Assembly (NCBI GenBank): GCA_036273675.1
Contig: DASUHD010000035.1
Coordinates: forward strand, 1 to 64,000
From: DAHUXT01 sp036273675
Lineage (GTDB): Bacteria; Chloroflexota; Ktedonobacteria; Ktedonobacterales; JADMIN01
Reading direction: 5' to 3'
DNA length: 64,000 bases
Below, in pieces: positions 52,680 through 61,028 of this stretch (position 1 is its first letter; each line of letters starts with the position of its first letter). The position numbers and the translations under genes were made by a program. The notes under the pieces were generated by a model. It was given only the letters and a program-made list of their open reading frames with translations, was not told the origin of the DNA and made no database searches.

Positions 52680-53693
52680 CTAGCTCGTTCGCGGCTGGAT
52701 GGTGGAGCGTAGCCACGAGCCGACGACGCGAACGAACTCGTCGGGCAGCTCGTCCTGTGGCAGCCCGCCGCAGTCGAAGACACGCAGATCGGTGCGCGGA
52801 TTGAGTTGGCGGAAGGCGCGCGCGTGTTCCAGCGGTGTGAAGCGGGCGTTCTTGCCCCAGAGCAGCAGGATGGGCATCGCCAGCCGCATGTACTCCTCAT
52901 CTATCGGTGTATCGAGCGCGCCGGAGATGAAGCTGGCAGGGGCATAGCGCGCGTTGGGCTGGTGCGCCAGCGTGTAGTAATAGTCAATCAGGTCGTCGCT
53001 GACCTCTTCGCGCCGCTCATAGACCGTGCGCAGATAGTAGCGGATGGACGGGCGCGAGGCGATGGCGTTGTACATAGACTGGCCCAGTAGCGGCGAGCGC
53101 AGAATCGCGCGCCAGAAGGTATGGCTGCCATCGTCCGGGTCAGAGGCAAGATCCTGGATGCCCGTCGGCTGAATCAGCGCCAGTCGGTCGAAAAGGTCGG
53201 GCCGCTCCGCCGCCGCGCGCACGGTGAACGCCGCGCCCAGCGTCGAGGCGATCACCTGCACCGGATGGTCCATCGCGCCAACAACTTGCCGCACGAAGTC
53301 CTGGATGAGGGCGACGTAGAGGTCGGGTGTGTAGACGATGCGCGGGCGGTCCGAGAGGCCGAAGCCAAGCAAGTCGAACGCATAGACACGGTGGCTCTCG
53401 GCAAGCTGCGCGAAGACACGCCGATACTCGAATGACGACGCGCCCGCGTAGACGCCGTGGATGAGCACCAGTGGCTCGCCGCGCCCGCGCACGGTATAAC
53501 TGATGCCGCCGCGTGTCCAGGTGTAGCGGCCATGCTCGCCTTCCAGCACGCTATATGGCTCGCCCGCCGACGCCTCGGCGAACCGATTGGCCAGCGCCAG
53601 CAGACCGATGCCGCCCGCCGCCGCCAGCGCCGCGATCTGCCATGCCGCCGGACGCCGACGCCTCGCCTCCACCTGCTCCTCAACGTTCCACAT
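52680..53693 (-). CDS. Alpha/beta hydrolase with N-terminal membrane anchor
   Basis: A protein of about 337 residues. An N-terminal helix (IAALAAAGGIGLLALANRF) should anchor it. The alpha/beta fold follows with the oxyanion loop LVLIHGVYAGASSFEY and a nucleophile elbow-like region IASTLGAAFTVR. The usual Ser of GxSxG is replaced by Thr here (ASTLGAA), unlike typical lipases. AILLLWGKNARFTPLEHARA near the C-terminus supplies the acid/His region, but the expected catalytic His was not found with confidence. AGGAGGAAGG sets ATG 53693. It heads the operon with the EamA transporter. Confidence 0.75.
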   Translation of the reverse strand: MWNVEEQVEARRRRPAAWQIAALAAAGGIGLLALANRFAEASAGEPYSVLEGEHGRYTWTRGGISYTVRGRGEPLVLIHGVYAGASSFEYRRVFAQLAESHRVYAFDLLGFGLSDRPRIVYTPDLYVALIQDFVRQVVGAMDHPVQVIASTLGAAFTVRAAAERPDLFDRLALIQPTGIQDLASDPDDGSHTFWRAILRSPLLGQSMYNAIASRPSIRYYLRTVYERREEVSDDLIDYYYTLAHQPNARYAPASFISGALDTPIDEEYMRLAMPILLLWGKNARFTPLEHARAFRQLNPRTDLRVFDCGGLPQDELPDEFVRVVGSWLRSTIQPRTS

Positions 53694-53712
53694 GCGGCCC
53701 TTCCTCCTGCCA

Positions 53713-53745
53713 TGCTTGTGCTGTGCTTGTGCTGTGCTTGTGCTG
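53713..53745. repeat. 11-bp tandem repeat TGCTTGTGCTG, three copies
   Basis: Three perfect copies in the leader just upstream of the alpha/beta hydrolase start. The period again matches a helical turn, and copy number could vary by slippage. Confidence 0.8.
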
Positions 53746-53905
53746 TGTCTATGTGCCGCGCGACCTCCCGCCGCGCCGTAATTGTACCCCATAGAGTCCC
53801 GATGGAGGCGTGATGAGTACTCCCGCCACACAGTTCTTGTATTCCCTATGTCTGTATATCCTAACGTGCGCGGGCGCGGCTACGCCTCAACGACAGCCCG
53901 CGCCA

Positions 53906-54400
53906 TTATCCGCCATGGGCTGTGTTGCGCCCGGTAACGAGATCGACGGCGTGAGGCAGCACCGGCACAATCACCTCCAGGCACTCGCGCACGCCGCGTG
54001 GGCTGCCGGGCAGGTTGACGATGAGCGTCGTCCCGCGGCACCCAGCCACGGCGCGCGAGAGCATGGCGAACGGCGTCTGGAGCAGGCTTTCCTGGCGCAT
54101 CGCCTCGGCCAGCCCCGGAACAAGCCGGTCAATCACCGCGAGCGTCGCCTCGGGGGTGACGTCGGTTGGGCTGAGGCCGGTGCCGCCGGTAGTAAGCACG
54201 AGGTTGAGCTGGAGATCGTCGGCCCAGTGGCGCAGGACCGATTCGATGGCGGCGCGATCGTCGGGGACGATGCGCTGGTCCGCCACGTCGGCAGAGAGCG
54301 GAACCGCCGTCACAATCTCGCGAATCGCCGCGCCAGAGGTATCCTCACGCTGGCCCGCTGCGCCCAAGGTGCTTACAGTCAAGATTCCCACGGTAATCAT
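53906..54400 (-). CDS. mog: Molybdopterin adenylyltransferase-like protein (Mog/MoaB)
   Basis: A 164-residue MoaB/Mog-family protein. It has the N-terminal VGILTVSTLGAAG, the catalytic loop LVLTTGGTGLSPTDVTPEAT, and a C-terminal GTTLIVNLPGSPRGVRECLE. Mog adenylates molybdopterin before molybdenum insertion. A run of about 180 upstream bases is dense in hairpins (see next entry). GGAGGAGG precedes ATG 54400. No other moa or moe genes are in the window. Confidence 0.9.
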   Translation of the reverse strand: MITVGILTVSTLGAAGQREDTSGAAIREIVTAVPLSADVADQRIVPDDRAAIESVLRHWADDLQLNLVLTTGGTGLSPTDVTPEATLAVIDRLVPGLAEAMRQESLLQTPFAMLSRAVAGCRGTTLIVNLPGSPRGVRECLEVIVPVLPHAVDLVTGRNTAHGG

Positions 54401-54433
54401 AGGTTGTCCTCCTCCATTCAGGCGCCGCCCCTT

Positions 54434-54566
54434 GGCCTTGAAAGGCCGGAGTAACAGAGCAGAGGACTCGAAAGCCCACCAAGGCAACGAAGCTGCCTTG
54501 CTCACCGCTTTGGCTGCGAGATGACCATTTATGGTCTCTGTGCCTCTACTCCGGCCATTTATGGCC
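54434..54566 (-). promoter_or_regulatory. Structured mRNA leader of mog
   Basis: On the minus strand, a 10-bp pair GGCCGGAGTA / TACTCCGGCC (54547-54556 with 54444-54453), extended by ACAGAG / CTCTGT, closes a domain. Inside are a hairpin ACCATAAATGGT (54524-54535) and AAGGCA / TGCCTT (54481-54499). Outside are GGCCATAAATGGCC (54553-54566) and GGCCTTTCAAGGCC (54434-54447), which compete with the main stem. The last lies 34 bases before the start codon. Candidate riboswitch or attenuator, perhaps for molybdenum cofactor; identity not established. Confidence 0.5.
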
Positions 54567-54610
54567 GAGGGTGGGTTACAACTTACAACCCTCGCTAACA
54601 ACCAACCGAT

Positions 54611-54639
54611 TGACAGCGTACACAAGCAATGCTACACTA
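54611..54639 (+). promoter_or_regulatory. Promoter of the purine riboswitch/NCS2 transcript
   Basis: TTGACA (54611-54616), a 17-base spacer and TACACT (54634-54639) with an extended -10 TG. The best sigma-70-type promoter in the window; transcription should start near 54646, just before the aptamer. Confidence 0.75.
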
Positions 54640-54663
54640 GAAACGTCCGAAGCATGTCGGACG

Positions 54664-54736
54664 CATCCCGTATATTTCCGGGGATACGGCCCGGATGTAT
54701 CTACCAGGCGACCGTAAATCGCCCGACTACGAGATG
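54664..54736 (+). promoter_or_regulatory. Purine riboswitch aptamer, guanine type
   Basis: The three-way junction is complete. P1 pairs CATCCCGTA with TACGAGATG (one mismatch). P2 pairs CCGGG with CCCGG. P3 pairs GGCG with CGCC around an ACCGTAAAT loop. The junction reads ATGTATCTACC and CCGACTACG. The base at the specificity position is C, as in guanine/hypoxanthine aptamers, rather than U. Guanine should switch off the permease gene downstream. The expression platform in the 320 bases that follow was not resolved; a GGTAGGT / ACCTACC pair before a TTTTTT tract near 54995 is a candidate. Confidence 0.88.
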
Positions 54737-55055
54737 AAGTGCATCTAGGGTTCCGTGCCTGCCTGCTCCACGCGCCGCATCGGCGCAGTGTCGCGTCGTC
54801 CATCATCTGGATGTATCATAGCGGCGCGTTGTGGTGAGCGGCAGCAGTCTGGTCCGAGCGATGCAGGCATGTCGGTTCCGCGTGACTTCATCGGCATTAT
54901 GGCGCGGCACTGTGCATGTTACACCACGGGGAAGAAAAGCCCGGATGGTAGGTTCACTCCCGCAGCAGGACCTACCACTGGGCTAATGTTTTTTCCGGCG
55001 GTGGGTTGGGCGATTCGCATCGTCGGCTGGTGTCCTTTTCAGGAGGATTTTCTCC

Positions 55056-56528
55056 ATGGCCTCTGAGGTCGCGCCAGAGTCAACCGCAACAGCTTCGCGC
55101 GCCGGTAGTACCTTTGCCACGATCATGAACCCCGGTCGTCGTGGCAGCAGTCATCGTATTGAGTTCATCGCGGGCCTGACGACCTTCGTCACGATGGCCT
55201 ACATCATCTTTGTCAACGCCAGCATCATGACGGCGGCGGGGCTGAATTTCGATGCCCTCGTCATCGGCACGATCTTCTGCGCCGTCGTCCCCACGCTCTT
55301 CATGGGGTTGTGGGCCGATCTGCCCTGGGCGTTGGCCCCTGGCCTCGGCTATAACGCCCTCTTCGCGTTTACCGTCGTGGGTCAGCGCCACTTCCCGGTG
55401 GGCGCGGCGCTCGCGCTCGTCTTCCTGGATGGCCTCGCCTTCCTGCTGATCGTTATCGGACCCTGGCGTGAGTCCATCATCAAAGGGATTCCGCTGCCGA
55501 TCAAGCTGGCCGCTGGCGCTGGCATTGGCCTGTTCATCGCCTTCATTGGCCTCGCCAATGCGGGCATCATCAAGTTCAGCGCCTTCGCCGACATCAAGGC
55601 TGGGCAGACGGTTCCCTTCGGCGATGCCTTTGGGCTGCCGGGACTCAGCCTGCTCAACGATCCCGTCGTCATCGTCGCCTTCATCGGGCTGCTGGTGACG
55701 GCGCTGCTGATGGCGTGGCGCGTGCGTGGCGCGCTGCTGATTGGCATCCTGGCGACCACGGCAATTTGCTGGGTGGCCTCAATCGTCAACACGTCACTGC
55801 GCGGGCAACTGCTGCCCAATGCCCCGAAGAATCCCTCCGGCATAGGCGACTTCATCGCGCTGCCCAACCTGGGCCAGTTCTGGAGCCAGCGCGGCCTGAT
55901 CGATTTCGGCTCGCTCTTCAGCGGCAACCTGGCGACCGGCGCGATCATCCTCTTCTTCGTGACGTTCCTCGTCACGGATATGATGGACTCGCTCGGCACC
56001 TTCAGCGGCCTGGCGACCAAGCTCGGCATCCTCGACAAAGATGGCAACTTCCCGCATTCGGGGCGCGCGCTGATTGTGGACGCCGCCGCTGGCATGTTTG
56101 GCCCAATCACCGGCAACGCCACCATCGCGACGTTCATCGAGAGCGCGGCGGGCGAGAGCGAGGGCGGCAAGACTGGCCTTACCTCCGTCTGGGTTGCCAT
56201 CTTCTTCCTGCTCACGCTCTTCCTGGTGCCGTTCATCGGGCTGGTGCCGCCGGTGGCGACGGCTCCGGCGCTGATCGTCGTCGGCTTTCTGATGATCGAG
56301 CCAATCGTCAAGATCGGCTTCGATAGCGTAACCGACGGCCTGCCCGCCTTCCTGGCGCTGCTATTCATGCCGTTGACCTACTCCATCGCGGACGGCATGT
56401 TCGTCGGCATCGTCAGCTATGTCGTGCTCAAGACGCTTACCGGCAAGATTCGCGAGGTCAGCTGGATCATGTGGGTCTTTGCCGCCTTGCTCATTCTCGC
56501 GAAAGTCCTCGACGCAGCGAGTCTGTAG
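55056..56528 (+). CDS. NCS2-family purine permease (AzgA-like)
   Basis: A 490-residue membrane protein of the AzgA branch, which imports guanine/hypoxanthine or adenine with protons. Landmarks are EFIAGLTTFVTMAYIIFVNA, the APGLGYNALFAFTVV helix, LVTDMMDSLGTFSGLATKLG and AAGMFGPITGNATIATFIESAAG. About 12-14 helices are predicted. AGGAGGA precedes the ATG. The guanine-type riboswitch 300 bases upstream supports guanine/hypoxanthine as substrate and explains regulation. Confidence 0.93.
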   Translation: MASEVAPESTATASRAGSTFATIMNPGRRGSSHRIEFIAGLTTFVTMAYIIFVNASIMTAAGLNFDALVIGTIFCAVVPTLFMGLWADLPWALAPGLGYNALFAFTVVGQRHFPVGAALALVFLDGLAFLLIVIGPWRESIIKGIPLPIKLAAGAGIGLFIAFIGLANAGIIKFSAFADIKAGQTVPFGDAFGLPGLSLLNDPVVIVAFIGLLVTALLMAWRVRGALLIGILATTAICWVASIVNTSLRGQLLPNAPKNPSGIGDFIALPNLGQFWSQRGLIDFGSLFSGNLATGAIILFFVTFLVTDMMDSLGTFSGLATKLGILDKDGNFPHSGRALIVDAAAGMFGPITGNATIATFIESAAGESEGGKTGLTSVWVAIFFLLTLFLVPFIGLVPPVATAPALIVVGFLMIEPIVKIGFDSVTDGLPAFLALLFMPLTYSIADGMFVGIVSYVVLKTLTGKIREVSWIMWVFAALLILAKVLDAASL

Positions 56529-56546
56529 ATCACCCTTACTCATAGC

Positions 56547-56569
56547 CCCCCTCCTTGCAGGGGAGGGGG
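56547..56569. terminator. CCCCCTCC/GGAGGGGG hairpin after the permease gene
   Basis: An 8-bp stem with a six- to seven-base loop 18 bases past the permease stop, between convergent genes. Same family as 31387, 36544 and 41549. Confidence 0.5.
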
Positions 56570-56679
56570 TTGGGGGAGGGGTCCGTACGTCCCCTGTCAA
56601 CAACTGGCAGGGGACGATTTCTATGTCCAGAGCATGCGCGCTATCAATGGTCGTTGGGCATGATGTCGCCTTGGCACGG

Positions 56680-58248
56680 TCAGGAAACCTGCGTCCCCTG
56701 TAGTGGCTGGATTTGGCCCTGGCCTGTCTGCTCGAAGATACGCCAGGACAGCGCGAGCTCGACCACCCCCTTGAGCGTCACCAGCGCGGCAACCGCCGAG
56801 AGCCAGTAGGTCAGGTCCGGCTGAAACCAGACGAGTTCCTTCCACTCCGGCACGGTGAGCGCCACATAGAGGAGCGCCGCTGGCCAGGCGAAATGCAGCG
56901 CCGCGATCCAGCCGCCGCGCCGCGCCAGATCGGGCCACCGCGCAATCCCGCGCTGCGCCAGGCGCCGGTATCGCCGTGGCATCCGCACGAGCGCGAATAC
57001 CAGCAACCCCGTCAGCGCCAATATCAGCAGGCTGTAGATCAAAGATACCCGCGCGATCCCCGGCCCCTGATCGGGCAGCGGCTGATGCGTCGTCAAGCTA
57101 TACACGCTTTCCGCGATCCCACGGGTGGTGATAGCCGCAAATGTTGCCCCCCCGCCAAGGGGCGACGACAGCCCGTCCAGGGCATTCATGACATTGGCGG
57201 CGATGAAGACGCCCACCTGTGTCGTCGGGTCGAAGAACATCGAGGCCTGGTAGTTGGCGGTGGCGCCATCCTGATTCACAATCGTCCGCCCGTTGAGCGT
57301 TGCCACCTCCCACCCATTGCCGTAGGGGATATCGGCCGATCGTGTCTGCAAGAAGGAAACCCCCTGCGGCGAGAGGATGGAGCGACCATCGTACTCTCCG
57401 CCATTGACCTGGGCGATCAGGTAGTGAGCCATATCCTCAGCGCTGGAGACGAGGTAGCCGGCAGACAGCTCAGAGCGGAGAAACGGCAGCGTGGCAGGGA
57501 AAGGGAACCCGAACCACCACTGATATCCCATGGCCATCCCGTGCTGCTGCGCCTGTTGCTGCGAGGTGAAGCTTGTCCGCATCGCAAGAGGGGCGAAGAT
57601 GTGTTGCTCGACATAGCTTTCAAACGACTGGCCCGAGACAGTCTGGACGATCAGGCCCAGGGTCTGGTAGTTGGCGTTGGAGTAGCCAAAGGAGCCGATG
57701 GGGCGGGCCAGGCTGACCGTCTTCAGATACCGCACACTCCGTTCGAGGACGCCAGCATCCTGATCGGTCCAGAGGAAGGTGTCGGCCTTCTGGGGCAGGC
57801 CGCTGGTGTGATTGAGCAGGTTGCCGACTGTGATCCGCGCCGAGGCAACTGGATCGGCGACACGAAACCAGGGCAGGTAGCGCTGCACAGGCGCGTCCAA
57901 ATCCACCTTGTCGGACTCGACCAGCTGCATCGCTGCCAGAGCCGTGAAAGTCTTGCTGATAGAGCCGATGATAAATGGGGTCTGTGGCGTCACCGGGCGC
58001 CCCGATGCGTCCGCCTGGCCATAACCTTTGAGGTATACGATCTGGTCGCCTTGCACAATGGCGACCGATAGACCCGGTATACGCGACGTCTCCATCCGGT
58101 CGGTGATGTAGTCATCCACCGCCTTGAAGGCGCCCGGAGCGCTCTCCGCCCGCGCGCTTCTGCGACTCATGCGGAATGCGCCCAGGCCACCCAGCACGAG
58201 GCACGCTCCCAGGGTGATGGTGATCGCTCGGATGTATTTTGCGTTCAT
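56680..58248 (-). CDS. Class C beta-lactamase-like serine hydrolase with C-terminal membrane helices
   Basis: A 522-residue protein. A signal anchor (residues about 8-26) is followed by the beta-lactamase class C/DD-peptidase domain, with Ser96-x-x-Lys99 in GSISKTF and Tyr189-Ser-Asn191 in FGYSNANY. About 100 C-terminal residues form roughly four membrane helices (from ARVSLIYSLLILALTGLLVF). That layout is seen in FmtA/EstB-like wall or esterase proteins rather than in secreted beta-lactamases, so no antibiotic resistance is claimed. The start at 58248 gives the signal; a GGAAGGG lies 12 bases upstream. Confidence 0.82.
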   Translation of the reverse strand: MNAKYIRAITITLGACLVLGGLGAFRMSRRSARAESAPGAFKAVDDYITDRMETSRIPGLSVAIVQGDQIVYLKGYGQADASGRPVTPQTPFIIGSISKTFTALAAMQLVESDKVDLDAPVQRYLPWFRVADPVASARITVGNLLNHTSGLPQKADTFLWTDQDAGVLERSVRYLKTVSLARPIGSFGYSNANYQTLGLIVQTVSGQSFESYVEQHIFAPLAMRTSFTSQQQAQQHGMAMGYQWWFGFPFPATLPFLRSELSAGYLVSSAEDMAHYLIAQVNGGEYDGRSILSPQGVSFLQTRSADIPYGNGWEVATLNGRTIVNQDGATANYQASMFFDPTTQVGVFIAANVMNALDGLSSPLGGGATFAAITTRGIAESVYSLTTHQPLPDQGPGIARVSLIYSLLILALTGLLVFALVRMPRRYRRLAQRGIARWPDLARRGGWIAALHFAWPAALLYVALTVPEWKELVWFQPDLTYWLSAVAALVTLKGVVELALSWRIFEQTGQGQIQPLQGTQVS

Positions 58249-58535
58249 TTGTGAATGGCCCTTCCCTGCCATTGGGGAATCGCTGGAACTTGGTATCCCC
58301 CACGTTCCTATGTCGTGCGTCCCTCTTCCAACCTTGCAAATTCCCACGACGCCAAGACGCCACAGCGAGCGCCGCGCAACACCTCGGCACGCACATGGAA
58401 ACATAGATCTCAGTGAGATATTCTTCAACAGCAAGATGGCCGAGACCAAATGGCCGAGACGTGCCGCAAGCCAGCAGCCCACAGGGGCCACAAATTTGTG
58501 TGCCAGGCGCGTGAACGGTCGTGGCGCACGTTCCG

Positions 58536-58591
58536 CAGCCCGCGAAGACGGGCTTTGCCGCCACAGGCGCGTAGGCGCGACTTTAGTCGCC
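58536..58591 (+). repeat. REP-like unit, third copy
   Basis: Related to 37671 and 41457: CAGCCCGCGAAGACGGGCTT opening, then GGCGCGACTTTAGTCGCC, an inverted repeat, at the end. Confidence 0.55.
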
Positions 58592-58596
58592 AGCCC

Positions 58597-59250
58597 TCAT
58601 TGCGCCGCATACCGCGCGTGCGCCTCGATGATCTGCTGGGCGACGGTGTCCGATTTTCCAAATCGAGGATCGACGAACCACCGGACTATGTAGTATGGGT
58701 TGGGTGTCTTTAAGGCAAAATCAAGCGAGATTTGACTTTCTGCGCGTGTATGTTTAACAACTAGCGAAACAGTGCGTGCCTGGCTGTAGGCTACCACGTA
58801 GATTCGCATGTTGCTCGTACCGGTCCATCCCATTGAGGCTGGCGTCATTGGGCTATCAGTGGTGAGTGGTATTTTGGGCTGTACGGCAGTACGTGCTACG
58901 AAGCCATCAGGAGTTAGCGCTAATATTTGTATAGCGGCAGTACGCATCTGCCACCAAAGACTAACTCCAGCCCACAGAAAACCAGCAGAGAGTGCGACAG
59001 ATACCAGTCCACCAAGGGCCGCCGCAAGACCGCCAATCAATGCTCCACCATCGCGCCCTGGCAGGACGATAATGAATACACCTATGGCAATCAAAAGACC
59101 ACTGCAAAAGAGCATTAGCAACCCTAAGATGCAAATAAATAGCCCTTGTCCCAGCAGATACGATTTCTTTGCCCGATAGACTTTCCATGTGTCGGGTATT
59201 GCGCCAGTATCAACGGCGTCGAGGATCGCCTGAGGATCGAACGTAGCCAA
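58597..59250 (-). CDS. Membrane protein of unknown function
   Basis: A 217-residue protein. Three hydrophobic helices occur within residues 30-110, followed by a soluble domain of about 110 residues, with LALTPDGFVARTAVQPKIPL and a Tyr/Trp-rich end (NPYYIVRWFVDPRFG). The layout resembles PH-like-domain membrane proteins, but I cannot confirm the fold. A Lys-rich loop precedes the first helix. The terminator of the dnaG-rpoD unit lies directly upstream, so it should have its own promoter. Confidence 0.6.
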   Translation of the reverse strand: MATFDPQAILDAVDTGAIPDTWKVYRAKKSYLLGQGLFICILGLLMLFCSGLLIAIGVFIIVLPGRDGGALIGGLAAALGGLVSVALSAGFLWAGVSLWWQMRTAAIQILALTPDGFVARTAVQPKIPLTTDSPMTPASMGWTGTSNMRIYVVAYSQARTVSLVVKHTRAESQISLDFALKTPNPYYIVRWFVDPRFGKSDTVAQQIIEAHARYAAQ

Positions 59251-59307
59251 TGCGTCTTGCCTCGTGAGGCGGGAGGAATGGCTGCTCCCTTACCTGTTAT
59301 ACGGCAA

Positions 59308-59341
59308 GCAAAAGGCCCGGCGCCATACGACACCGGACCTT
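59308..59341 (-). terminator. Intrinsic terminator of the dnaG-rpoD unit
   Basis: On the minus strand, an 11-bp stem (AAGGTCCGGTG / CGCCGGGCCTT, with two G-U pairs) is followed by TTTTGC. It lies about 30 bases after the rpoD stop. Confidence 0.8.
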
Positions 59342-59369
59342 GAAAATACCACCAGGAAATACGGATTTA

Positions 59370-60782
<1,413 letters not shown>

Positions 60783-60904
60783 TTCCCCGCAATCCCTCCT
60801 GAAGAACGTCCCAACCAGCAGCGAAGGATGCGCGCCCCGTATCCAGTCATACAAGGGCGTCAGAACGGACACCCGCCCGTCGCGCGGGCCGTTGCGTCCC
60901 ATTC

Positions 60905-60930
60905 ACGCCGGGTTCCCTACCCGGCGTATA
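60905..60930. promoter_or_regulatory. Palindrome in the dnaG-rpoD spacer
   Basis: Arms ACGCCGGG and CCCGGCGT around a seven-base loop. It includes a CCCGGCGTATA unit like that repeated at 8342. It may be an RNA hairpin that tunes rpoD or a protein-binding site. Confidence 0.4.
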
Positions 60931-61028
60931 TCCCGTCACTCTACTGAAACGAACATTACCGTAAATGTAACTGTGAATCGCCAAAAATCCGTACCGCCGT
61001 ACCTGTTTTGGTCGCGGGCTCTCGCTCC

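Noticed and set aside
56713..58071. 452-codon open frame on the plus strand
   Set aside because: Complement of the class C hydrolase gene; Arg/Gly/Gln-rich composition and no ribosome site. High-GC shadow.
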